Assembly (NCBI GenBank): GCA_020720455.1
Contig: DYOQ01000013.1
Location: 17,428-52,223 of the forward strand
Source of the DNA: Bdellovibrio sp.
GTDB lineage: Bacteria > Bdellovibrionota > Bacteriovoracia > Bacteriovoracales > Bacteriovoracaceae
Direction: 5' to 3'
Length of the DNA: 34,796 nucleotides
Both the position numbers and the translations under genes were made by a program. The notes under the pieces are model-generated. The model was not told the origin of the DNA and ran no database searches. It saw nothing but the letters and a program-made list of their open reading frames with translations. Shown piece by piece: positions 1-7,953 of this stretch; the first letter of the stretch is position 1, and each line of letters begins with the position of its first letter.

Positions 1-1
1 G

Positions 2-856
2 TTTGTTGATACAGAAAGAGCAAAGAAAGATGCTGTAAAAAAGTATATGTCTAAGCATAAGCAAAACAAACCGAGAAAAAAAATACGAGAGGATGAGTTA
101 TCAGAAGATTTAGATGCTGGGCAACCAGCAGAAGAGTCTGTTTCCAATGATAAGATAGACAAAAATTCTAGCTATGGTAAAGATGAAATTGAAAGCTTAG
201 GCTACGATAATTTTTTCCAACTATTCTGGAGGATAGAGTATAGTACAGCATCTGATCAACATGGTGATGAAGCTAATACTCCATTAACTTCTTTTTTGGG
301 TGCCGGTTTTTCTTATGATTTTTATTTTGGTAACAAGCGGGCCCCTTTTACGATGGGAGTTTTAGCAGAGATTGTTAAGTACCAATCAATTAGTGCAAGT
401 GATGGTATAACTGGTACGTATGATTTATCGAATGCTCTTAATTGGCGTGTTAGTTTTGGAAAAGCTGGTTTTTGGAAAAGAGCTGGGCTTATTGGATATG
501 TTGAAAATCAGATGATCCCAGTAATTGAAGTCGCAAACTCTGTTGCCATTTCAATTGAAATTGGTGGCACATGGTTTGGTGCGGGATTGCTTTGGAATAT
601 TAAAACACCAAGCTTTAGGTTCAAAATTTTTCCTAATGTGGCCCTTGGAAGTTTCACTGCAGAGCTGGCCTCAAGTGGAACAATTCTTGCCTCAGAAGTT
701 GATAGAAGTGGATTTAAGTATGGAATGCTGCTTGAATCTGGTGGCGATACTATCTTTTTGAGTGCTGATGCGATGATGATGTCATTCAGTGACAAGAGTG
801 GTAATGGCCAAGCCAATATCACTGCTATTATTGGGAGAGTTGGTAGAAGATTTTAG
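2..856 (+). CDS. Outer-membrane beta-barrel protein, C-terminal part (5' end outside window)
   Basis: The frame is open from base 2, so the first Met (base 47) is probably internal and the gene begins upstream of the window. After about 15 upstream codons comes a very charged linker (KPRKKIRED, then SEDLDAGQPAEES). From about residue 60 of the Met-47 numbering there are alternating hydrophobic/polar strands rich in Gly and aromatics (SFLGAGFSYDFYFG, IGGTWFGAGLLWNI). The protein ends in ...GRVGRRF; a terminal Phe is the usual signal for Bam-dependent outer-membrane insertion. This suggests a periplasmic/charged N-terminal part followed by an 8-12 strand barrel, an architecture also suggested for the two barrel proteins at 30.8-33.0 kb. 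The family is not recognised; cargo or ligand is unknown. It converges on the Asp-rich gene with 19 bases between the stops and no clear terminator. Confidence 0.65.
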   Translation, partial: FVDTERAKKDAVKKYMSKHKQNKPRKKIREDELSEDLDAGQPAEESVSNDKIDKNSSYGKDEIESLGYDNFFQLFWRIEYSTASDQHGDEANTPLTSFLGAGFSYDFYFGNKRAPFTMGVLAEIVKYQSISASDGITGTYDLSNALNWRVSFGKAGFWKRAGLIGYVENQMIPVIEVANSVAISIEIGGTWFGAGLLWNIKTPSFRFKIFPNVALGSFTAELASSGTILASEVDRSGFKYGMLLESGGDTIFLSADAMMMSFSDKSGNGQANITAIIGRVGRRF

Positions 857-875
857 TAAGTGCCGAAACAATAAT

Positions 876-1193
876 CTATTGCAGTTTCTTCCCTTTTTTC
901 TTGAACGTTTTTAACACGCTTTCGTGTATCTTTTGAAGAATGAATTTTGCTTCTCTACGAAGATCATTGTTGTAGATATACCGATACATATTTTCAATAT
1001 CATTAGAACTTTTAAATGACGTTAGTTTCTTAGAGCTATTTGCAACGATTGCTTCATCTAGGTCAACTTCAATATCAACATCAGCATCAGCATCAGCATC
1101 AACATCATCTAGATCTGGATCAATATCGGTGTCAATATCTGAATCAACATCTGGACTAGTGTCAGTGTCAATATCTTTGGTTGTCGATTTCAT
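876..1193 (-). CDS. Small Asp-repeat protein of unknown function
   Basis: 105 aa. Residues 7-47 are almost entirely Asp alternating with small or hydrophobic residues (DVDADADADVDIEVDLDEA). The remainder is a basic helical tail (DLRREAKFILQKIHESVLKTFKKKGKKLQ). No signal peptide is seen, so the protein is probably cytoplasmic with a strongly bipolar charge. The acidic part is encoded by a hexanucleotide tandem repeat (see the repeat entry). The ATG is preceded by GAGGTAATAA, a usable ribosome-binding site. It follows the regulator gene by 41 bases on the same strand and may share its transcript. I do not recognise the family. Acidic D-x-D runs can bind Ca2+ or mimic nucleic acid, but nothing here proves either. 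Confidence 0.6.
   Translation of the reverse strand: MKSTTKDIDTDTSPDVDSDIDTDIDPDLDDVDADADADVDIEVDLDEAIVANSSKKLTSFKSSNDIENMYRYIYNNDLRREAKFILQKIHESVLKTFKKKGKKLQ
1079..1108. repeat. Hexanucleotide tandem repeat CATCAG/CATCAA inside the Asp-rich gene
   Basis: Three exact CATCAG units (1079-1096) are followed by the near-copies CATCAA and CATCAT. On the coding (minus) strand this reads GCTGAT/GTTGAT, giving Ala-Asp and Val-Asp dipeptides. Slippage by one unit keeps the frame and changes the protein by two residues. Confidence 0.8.
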
Positions 1194-1234
1194 TTATTAC
1201 CTCACATTTTATTGAACGGCGGTGATAAACAATA

Positions 1235-2800
1235 TTAGGCTTCTTCCTCTTGTTTTATCATTCCATAACAATGTAGCTTGTTATACAATGTTTTAACCGT
1301 AATTCCCAGTTGTTTGGCAGTTTTTGTTTTATTTCCTTTTAGCTGGTCTAATGTTCTACAGATGTGTAACTGTTCTAGTTCTTGAAGAGTGACATCTTGA
1401 TATATTGCAAAATTATCTTGTTGTTCCTCAATAACTTGTTCAGTCTCATTAATTACTATGCGATCTTCTGTTAACTCATCAGGAAGTTGACACTGGTCAA
1501 TTATTGGCATTGTTGATAAAATGTCTGCTCTTTCAATAATATTTTGTAGTTCTCTAATATTTCCTGGCCACGAATGTTCTTTTAAACAACGTATTGCGCT
1601 AGGAGAAAACGATTTCATATTGCTAGCATCTTTTTTGTTATTTAAGAAAAAATTTGCCAAGTGTTCAATATCTCCTGCTCTATCTCGTAGGCCTGGAACA
1701 CTTAGAGTTACTTTACCAATTGCATAGTATAGATCTTCGCGAAATTTGTTTTCTGAAATTTTATTCTCAATATTTGCAGAAGTAGTCGCCATGACTCTTG
1801 CATTTGAGTTGAATGTTGTTTGAGAAGATGATTTAAATCCAATGCCATCTTCTATAAATCGTAGAAGTTTAGATTGAAGTAGCATGTTAAGAGCATCAAC
1901 GTTATGTAAAATTATTGTTCCATTGTTAGCAGCTTCTAATAATCCTATTTGAGAAAAGCTGTTTGCGCCGACTCTTTCAATTCCAAATAGTTCGTTGTCT
2001 AGGTCTCTTTCGCTTCTTGCGCTACAGTCAATCACAATAAATGGCCCTTGAAACCTGTGACTTCTACAATGAATCCTTCTTGCTAAAATCTTTTTTCCTG
2101 TTCCGGCTTCACCTTTGATTAAAATATTTAAATCGCTAGTTGAAATCTTATCAGCAAGCTTAATAACCCCCATCATTTTTTCTGAGCGGCCAATGATCTC
2201 TTTCTCATCTACTTGAAACTCGCTGGCAAGTGATAGTCCATTTACTTGTTTTGAAAGTTTTGCTTCAGTCTCCTCTATTTTCCTCATAAGAGAGAGGTTG
2301 AGGTCGTTTGCTTCCATAAATAGTCTAATATTTCTTAGCGGCTTTGATAACTTTTTAAGAATTGAAAATATTTTGGTGATGTCATCTCTTGAAAATTGAG
2401 ATGGATTACCATTTTTGATTTTAGTTCTGACGATCGCAATTGTTACCCCTTCTTCTAGTATTGGGACACATAACTCTGCAACAATCTCTTTATCTATCCC
2501 AATAAACATTGGGTCATTTGAAACATTATTGCTAAAATATGGCATCTTTGTTTTTAAAACATGGGCCAAAATACCTTTAACCTCTCCAATGTCTTGAGGT
2601 GATACAGTTTCGTTTTCTATTGAGACTAATTGAAGAGATATTTTTTCTATAACTCTATAAACCTCAATTGAATCTGCTGGGACAATTATAGAAATAAATT
2701 TTGATAGTTCAGTAAAGAAAATTGATTGATCAAGTGTTGCAAGTAGAACTGTTGATAAGCTAGTAAGTTCATTTGAATTTTCGCTGTGTAATTGGTTCAT
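1235..2800 (-). CDS. NtrC-family (bEBP-like) transcriptional regulator with degenerate AAA+ site
   Basis: 521 aa in three parts: a GAF-like sensor (about 20-160), an AAA+ domain (about 200-430) and a C-terminal Fis-type helix-turn-helix (about 475-513, NKTKTAKQLGITVKTLYNKL). Walker A is present (GEAGTGKK, 230-237), as is the sensor II region (WPGNIREL, 411-418). Other hallmarks are altered. The loop that should read GAFTGA is ERVGANSFSQIG (275-286). Walker B, normally LFLDE, is IILHN (296-300), so both acidic residues are gone. The sensor I Asn is Ser341. The second Arg finger (PspF R168 position) is Ala360; the first (R354) remains. In this family GAFTGA contacts sigma-54 and Walker B hydrolyses ATP, so the protein probably binds DNA without driving sigma-54 open-complex formation. 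DNA target unknown. Confidence 0.9.
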   Translation of the reverse strand: MNQLHSENSNELTSLSTVLLATLDQSIFFTELSKFISIIVPADSIEVYRVIEKISLQLVSIENETVSPQDIGEVKGILAHVLKTKMPYFSNNVSNDPMFIGIDKEIVAELCVPILEEGVTIAIVRTKIKNGNPSQFSRDDITKIFSILKKLSKPLRNIRLFMEANDLNLSLMRKIEETEAKLSKQVNGLSLASEFQVDEKEIIGRSEKMMGVIKLADKISTSDLNILIKGEAGTGKKILARRIHCRSHRFQGPFIVIDCSARSERDLDNELFGIERVGANSFSQIGLLEAANNGTIILHNVDALNMLLQSKLLRFIEDGIGFKSSSQTTFNSNARVMATTSANIENKISENKFREDLYYAIGKVTLSVPGLRDRAGDIEHLANFFLNNKKDASNMKSFSPSAIRCLKEHSWPGNIRELQNIIERADILSTMPIIDQCQLPDELTEDRIVINETEQVIEEQQDNFAIYQDVTLQELEQLHICRTLDQLKGNKTKTAKQLGITVKTLYNKLHCYGMIKQEEEA

Positions 2801-2843
2801 TTTGCCCTCTCTTCAGTAATGATTAGTCAGTATGGAAACAAAT

Positions 2844-2858
2844 TTGTGCAACGCACAA
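2844..2858. promoter_or_regulatory. Palindrome TTGTGC-AAC-GCACAA, candidate operator
   Basis: A perfect 6-base inverted repeat with a 3-base spacer lies just downstream of the candidate -10 box and about 40 bases before the regulator start codon. The position suits an autoregulatory operator, since Fis-type helix-turn-helix dimers bind palindromes. It is the only clear dyad in this gap. Confidence 0.4.
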
Positions 2859-2867
2859 CATGGACAC

Positions 2868-2895
2868 AGTGTATCATTGCCTGAAAAAAATACAA
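2868..2895 (-). promoter_or_regulatory. Candidate sigma-70 promoter for the regulator gene
   Basis: On the minus strand TTGTAT (2895-2890) and TACACT (2873-2868) are separated by 16 bases, in the 172-base gap upstream of the regulator ATG. Each box matches the consensus only moderately, so this is a tentative call. Confidence 0.35.
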
Positions 2896-2972
2896 GACTA
2901 AAATACTCCTGTATTGAAATTTTTACACTTTTGGCTTGATTATAAGTAGTTATTGTATGTTATTTTTTCACT

Positions 2973-5900
2973 TTACAAGGTTAAGAGGTGTTCAAAATCT
3001 TTCATTGTTAGCCTACCTGTAAAATAATTATCATCATTTTCAGGTAAGAGGTCATTAAACAACTCTCGTTTGCTATCTTGTAATTTCAATACCTTTTCTT
3101 CAATACTGTCTTTAATTATAGGACGGTAGACTGTCAAAGTATTTGCCTGTCCAATTCTATGAGCTCTATCGATTGCTTGATTTTCAACTGCTGGGTTCCA
3201 CCACGGGTCCATTATAAAGACGTAACTTGCAGCTGTCAGGTTTAAGCCAACCCCTCCCGCTTTTAAACTAATAAGGAATATTTTATTTTTTCCAGATTGA
3301 AAGAGGTTTAATTGCTCTTGTCTCTTTTTAATATTTTGAGATCCATCAATTCTTGATGTTCTCCAATGTTTTTCTCTTATTGTTTTTTCAATAATGTCTA
3401 AATATGTAGTGAATTGTGAGAAGACAATTGCCTGATGTCCTTCAGTTTGTATCTGATCGAGTTGTTCAATTAAAAAATTAATTTTGGTTGATGATGGGCC
3501 ATTTGGATTCCAAAGGCACCGTTGCCTTAATCTTAGGAGCCCGGTAAGAATTTCTCCATACTTGTTTTTAGAAACAGTTGTAAGAATAGTTTTCTTAATT
3601 TCTGCCAGCGTGTTGTTATATTGGTCTCTTTCTGATTCATCAAAAGTAAGAAGATAGTCGTGCTGTATTTTAGGTGGTAGATCTTTGAGTACATTGCTTT
3701 TTGTTCTTCTTAGAATGAAAGGGGCCGCAATCTTCTTTGCCATTTCCCTTCCCTGTTTATTTGATACCGCTCTTACCAAATTTAGATCACCCCAGATGCC
3801 AGGGATGCCAAGATCGATAATGTTATAAAATTCTGCGAGATCATTTTCTACGGGAGTTCCTGTGACACATATTTTAAAATCTGCACTAATATTTCTTGCG
3901 GCAAATGCTCCAAGTGAACGAATATTTTTAAGATGCTGAACTTCGTCTAAGATTAGAATATCAAAGTGCTCTCCTTGAAGAGATTTATTGTACTCTTTTT
4001 TCATTATCCCATAACTTGTAAGAATGATTTTTGTATCGTCTGAAAAGACTCTGCCGCCTCCGTGATAAATATATGACTTTAGGTTGGTAAACTTATTAAT
4101 TTCGTTTTCCCAATTTAGAAGAAGAGAGACTGGAGAGACAACGAGGACTCTTGATATTTTATCGTATAGAGTTTCAATAAGTGAGATTACCTGAAGTGTT
4201 TTTCCAAGTCCCATATCATCAGCAAGGCATGCTCCCATTTTGTTCTCATAAAGAAACTGGAGCCAATTATGTCCAACTTTTTGATAAGGTCTCATTACTG
4301 AATCGAGATGTGGTGGTAGGTGGTATTCTGGAATGTTTGTTAGATTTCTAAGCCTGTTACAAGTATCAATCTCTTCTTGAGAAAGAGCTCCATCTAGGCC
4401 AAGCTTTTTCATTTCAAACAGTTCAAAGATTCTAGCTTTGGTAAAAGCAATACGTAATTTGTTGCTATTTTCCTCACTGTCCTGATTGATACTGGTTTCA
4501 TCTTTGTTGTTTGAAAGGGTATCAAGGTCTTGGCCTTTTGTGTAACGCTTGATGAATTTCAGTAGCTCGATTTGATCTTTGGTAAGAAGAATCATTCCAC
4601 TATTTGATACTGAAAGGCCCGTTTCAATATCAGCATTTTTTATTATTTCTAAATCAGAATCAGAAATACTTAGTTCTAGATCAAACCATTTTTCTGCTGA
4701 ACCTCTTCTTTCGAATCGCATACTTGGAGTCCATGATTTCGTTTTATCATTATCGTAGTATATAAGTATTTTGTATGGTGCAGTTTCATAGGTAAATTGT
4801 GATAGGCCTTGAAACAGCAATGAGTGGTTGATTTCAAAAACAATCTCATTAAGGTCGTGATGGTGAATAGCAAATCTGAAGAACGAAGGCCCGAAACTAT
4901 TGACGATGGAGGTTATAAGCTTCTTAATATGAATGGGGTCGTATTTAAACATTCTTCCACTGTGAATATCGTATTGATGTATGAACGGTGATCCTAAGAA
5001 AGATTCAAGAGAGTCAGTTAATGTTGATTTATAGCTGTTTCCGATCAACGTTTTCTTAAAAATCTGATCACCTGTTTCAATTGCATCTTTAACATTTACC
5101 AGAAATTCGTATGCAGTTGTTTTTTTTCTGAAACTTCCTAGTAACCCGTTTTGAAAAGTTAGGTGTTGGAGTATTGTTGGAACTGGAGCTATCGTTCCAG
5201 TTGGATCAATGAATCTAATAGTTACATGAAGGTGGTGTCTTTTCTTTCCATTTGCAATGTATAAGTGGGCAGTAGTATCTAACTTCTCCATGTCGCAAAT
5301 GTTTGTTCCATCTACAGCTAATTTTACAGTGCCCTTAAGTGAAAGTGATAAAATAGATGTGATAGTATTGTTTATAAAATTAATATCTGGATAGGTTAGA
5401 TCTTTAACAATGATTTTTAGTAGTTCTCTGATTGAATGTGGAATGTGCATCAAGTTTCCACTTTCCCAGTTGAAAACATAGAGCCCCTCAAAAAGAGTTA
5501 TCTTTTCATTGTTAACATTATCAGTTCCGATATGAGAAAATATCACTTCTGGGTATGTCGTAATATCGTTTTGGTTTAAATTTTTAAGATTGTTTATATT
5601 TAAAACAAGAGTCCCTGTGAAATTTTCTGGTATCGGAAAATTTATCGTTCTTTTATTACTCAACATATATTGAAGCGTGGAGTATGGAACGGTAGATGGT
5701 ACTGTGGCCAGTTCGTGAGGACCTCTAATAATAGTTCCGTACCTGTTAGGAGTAGCACAATATGGAGAAGATATCAGTGGTAGACTTGGGAATTGTTCTG
5801 TACCTGAATAGTTGCTTTGTAAATGAAACCCTAAATATAAGGCGACACAATGTTTACAGTGTTCCTCGCTGGTCCACTCTAAACAGTCACACCTTGAACT

Positions 5901-6146
5901 AATTGGCCCTTCGTCGGTACCCTCTAGTCTGCCTTTATATACAATTTTAACTTGAAACTGTTTTTCGTCTCTAACTATTCCAGATACAACGTAATAGTGA
6001 TCTTCATTTTTTTTAGAAAATGAAACACAGATTTTCCCAAGCTTGAGAAGCTTGGCAGCTGGTAAAATAAGATCATCTCTAAAATAGCTTCTGGACTTCT
6101 GGACGATCTCATCGCTAATGGTAAGTTCGTTCTCTTTTAAACTCAA
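2973..6146 (-). CDS. SWIM zinc-finger SNF2-family helicase/translocase
   Basis: 1057 aa. The N-terminus has a SWIM finger (C86-x-C88 ... C97-x-H99) that probably binds nucleic acid or protein. A long poorly conserved middle follows. The C-terminal half is a complete Swi2/Snf2 motor: motif I DDMGLGKT (about residue 645), motif II LDEVQ (about 732), motif III VTGTPVEN, then the second RecA lobe with SLKAGGVGLNL, DPWWNPAVENQA and DRAHRIGQ (about 997). Such proteins are ATP-dependent double-stranded DNA translocases that remodel protein-DNA complexes. The start is TTG at 6146, two bases after the rpoD stop, with no good ribosome-binding site and no nearby ATG, implying coupling to rpoD translation. 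In-operon position suggests a transcription or replication housekeeping role, but that is inference. Confidence 0.9.
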   Translation of the reverse strand: MSLKENELTISDEIVQKSRSYFRDDLILPAAKLLKLGKICVSFSKKNEDHYYVVSGIVRDEKQFQVKIVYKGRLEGTDEGPISSRCDCLEWTSEEHCKHCVALYLGFHLQSNYSGTEQFPSLPLISSPYCATPNRYGTIIRGPHELATVPSTVPYSTLQYMLSNKRTINFPIPENFTGTLVLNINNLKNLNQNDITTYPEVIFSHIGTDNVNNEKITLFEGLYVFNWESGNLMHIPHSIRELLKIIVKDLTYPDINFINNTITSILSLSLKGTVKLAVDGTNICDMEKLDTTAHLYIANGKKRHHLHVTIRFIDPTGTIAPVPTILQHLTFQNGLLGSFRKKTTAYEFLVNVKDAIETGDQIFKKTLIGNSYKSTLTDSLESFLGSPFIHQYDIHSGRMFKYDPIHIKKLITSIVNSFGPSFFRFAIHHHDLNEIVFEINHSLLFQGLSQFTYETAPYKILIYYDNDKTKSWTPSMRFERRGSAEKWFDLELSISDSDLEIIKNADIETGLSVSNSGMILLTKDQIELLKFIKRYTKGQDLDTLSNNKDETSINQDSEENSNKLRIAFTKARIFELFEMKKLGLDGALSQEEIDTCNRLRNLTNIPEYHLPPHLDSVMRPYQKVGHNWLQFLYENKMGACLADDMGLGKTLQVISLIETLYDKISRVLVVSPVSLLLNWENEINKFTNLKSYIYHGGGRVFSDDTKIILTSYGIMKKEYNKSLQGEHFDILILDEVQHLKNIRSLGAFAARNISADFKICVTGTPVENDLAEFYNIIDLGIPGIWGDLNLVRAVSNKQGREMAKKIAAPFILRRTKSNVLKDLPPKIQHDYLLTFDESERDQYNNTLAEIKKTILTTVSKNKYGEILTGLLRLRQRCLWNPNGPSSTKINFLIEQLDQIQTEGHQAIVFSQFTTYLDIIEKTIREKHWRTSRIDGSQNIKKRQEQLNLFQSGKNKIFLISLKAGGVGLNLTAASYVFIMDPWWNPAVENQAIDRAHRIGQANTLTVYRPIIKDSIEEKVLKLQDSKRELFNDLLPENDDNYFTGRLTMKDFEHLLTL

Positions 6147-6148
6147 AG

Positions 6149-7918
6149 CTAATTATCTGAGTACGATTTTAAAAGTTTAGATCTGCTAGGGTGACGAAGT
6201 TTTCTCAGTGCCTTAGCTTCGATCTGCCTAATTCTTTCTCTCGTTACAAAAAAGTCTTGTCCAACCTCTTCAAGAGTGTGGTCAGATTTTTCTCCAATGC
6301 CAAATCTCATTCGAAGAACCTTTTCTTCTCTTGGGGTAAGCGTTGAGAGTACGGCCCTTGTTTGCTCGGAAAGAGTAACACTCATAACTGCTTCTTGAGG
6401 TGAAATTATTTTTTTATCTTCAATAAAATCACCCAAGCTTGAATCATCCTCTTCGCCTATTGGAGTTTCAAGAGATATTGGTTCTTTAGAGATCTTAAGA
6501 ACTTTTTTAACTTTATCTACATGCAAATCCATCTCTTTTGCAATCTCTTCAGGCGTTGGTTCTCTTCCTAATTCTTGAATAAGTTGTCTTGATGTTCGAA
6601 CCATCTTGTTAATTGTCTCAATCATGTGAACAGGAATACGTATTGTTCTGGCTTGATCAGCGATGGCCCTCGTAATAGCTTGTCTAATCCACCAAGTTGC
6701 ATAGGTTGAAAACTTATAACCTCTACGGTACTCAAATTTATCAACGGCCTTCATAAGTCCGATGTTACCCTCTTGGATAAGGTCTAAAAATTGCAAGCCT
6801 CTGTTGGTATATTTTTTAGCTATAGAAACAACTAATCTAAGGTTTGCCTCAACTAGTTGTGCTTTTGCTCTATCGGCCTTTTCTTCACCTTTAAGAATAA
6901 TTTTATAAACTTTTTCAACATCAGAAAAATCCATTCCAGCTTCATGTGATAATCTTCTTAATTTTCTAAGAATATCCTCTTGATTTCTTACGAGCTGTTC
7001 AATCTTGGCATCTGTAGTAAACAGGCTTTTAGCAAGCTGTCTTTTGAATGAATCATCTTCCATTATTTTTGTATGGAGTGATCTATACTCTTCGATGCTA
7101 CTAACTTCTAAAAATTTAAAAATTCTATCTTGTTGTTCATATAGATCTTTAAACTGCAAATAGTAATTCTTAACCGGATCAACAAAACTATTAATCTGTT
7201 TTCTGTTAAGTGTTAGGTCGGCCAGTGGCTCAGCAATAGCATCAAACTCTTTTCTTTGTTCTGGTGTAAGTTTGCGATGATACTCTTCTTCGCTCTCTTC
7301 AGCTTTGTCAGCTTCAAGTTTGGCCAAAGCTTTTTCGATCATGGAAATAACTTTATAGAGCTTGTCTTTAACAACCTCAACTTCTTTAGCAGTTGATTCA
7401 TCGTCTAAGCCTCTAACTAAGTCTTTTATGTACTCTTGTTGTGTCTCTTGTTGTGATTCAATTTTATCTTTTAATGAGATGATTTCTCTAAGCGCGTGCG
7501 TTGAAGATAGTGCAGAGACTACGATCTCTCTTTCTCCCTCTTCAATCTCTTTTGCAATGACAACTTCTCCATCTCTAGTTAGAAGTGCAACAGATCCCAT
7601 TCTTTTTAAGTATAGTTTTACAGGGTCAGTGGAAGCAGATTTAAGTTCAGCTTTTTCTTCTCTTGAAAGGGTCTCTTCAATTATTTCTGTTCCATCTAAT
7701 CTTATACCATCATCTTTGACAGCGACATCGTCGCTTACAATTTCAATTTTTAAACTTTTGACTTTTGTGATAATGGCATCAAGCTCATCTGGAAGAATAA
7801 TTGATGCAGGGATAGCATCGTTAATCTGTTCTGGAGATAACAACCCGTTATCTTTTCCAGCGTTTAAAAGCTTGGAGAACTCTTTTGATTTCAAAAAAAG
7901 ATTAAGGGCAGATGACAT
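6149..7918 (-). CDS. rpoD: Primary RNA polymerase sigma factor (sigma-70)
   Basis: 589 aa from the ATG at 7918, which has AAGGAG five bases upstream; the GTG two codons earlier overlaps that site and is rejected. Region 1.1 is present at the N-terminus. Region 1.2 is [22 protein letters not shown] long acidic non-conserved insert follows. Region 2 is nearly invariant ([44 protein letters not shown]), including the -10 recognition and melting residues. Region 3 is [11 protein letters not shown]. Region 4 ([16 protein letters not shown], then [20 protein letters not shown]) reads the -35 box. This is the housekeeping sigma, not an alternative one. It follows dnaG by 35 bases, the conserved macromolecular-synthesis arrangement, but rpsU is not next to it here. 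Confidence 0.98.
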   Translation of the reverse strand: MSSALNLFLKSKEFSKLLNAGKDNGLLSPEQINDAIPASIILPDELDAIITKVKSLKIEIVSDDVAVKDDGIRLDGTEIIEETLSREEKAELKSASTDPVKLYLKRMGSVALLTRDGEVVIAKEIEEGEREIVVSALSSTHALREIISLKDKIESQQETQQEYIKDLVRGLDDESTAKEVEVVKDKLYKVISMIEKALAKLEADKAEESEEEYHRKLTPEQRKEFDAIAEPLADLTLNRKQINSFVDPVKNYYLQFKDLYEQQDRIFKFLEVSSIEEYRSLHTKIMEDDSFKRQLAKSLFTTDAKIEQLVRNQEDILRKLRRLSHEAGMDFSDVEKVYKIILKGEEKADRAKAQLVEANLRLVVSIAKKYTNRGLQFLDLIQEGNIGLMKAVDKFEYRRGYKFSTYATWWIRQAITRAIADQARTIRIPVHMIETINKMVRTSRQLIQELGREPTPEEIAKEMDLHVDKVKKVLKISKEPISLETPIGEEDDSSLGDFIEDKKIISPQEAVMSVTLSEQTRAVLSTLTPREEKVLRMRFGIGEKSDHTLEEVGQDFFVTRERIRQIEAKALRKLRHPSRSKLLKSYSDN

Positions 7919-7953
7919 TGACACTCCTTATTTGTTACTACAATTAAACTAGC

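Noticed and set aside
1079-1108. Possible CRISPR-like repeat
   Set aside because: Short contiguous hexamers inside a coding frame, no spacers.
7922-7924. GTG start for rpoD
   Set aside because: It overlaps the ribosome-binding site that serves the ATG at 7918.
7362-7952. Long plus-strand frame opposite rpoD
   Set aside because: Ser-rich mirror of the Glu/Lys-rich rpoD insert; no ribosome-binding site, and rpoD is certain.
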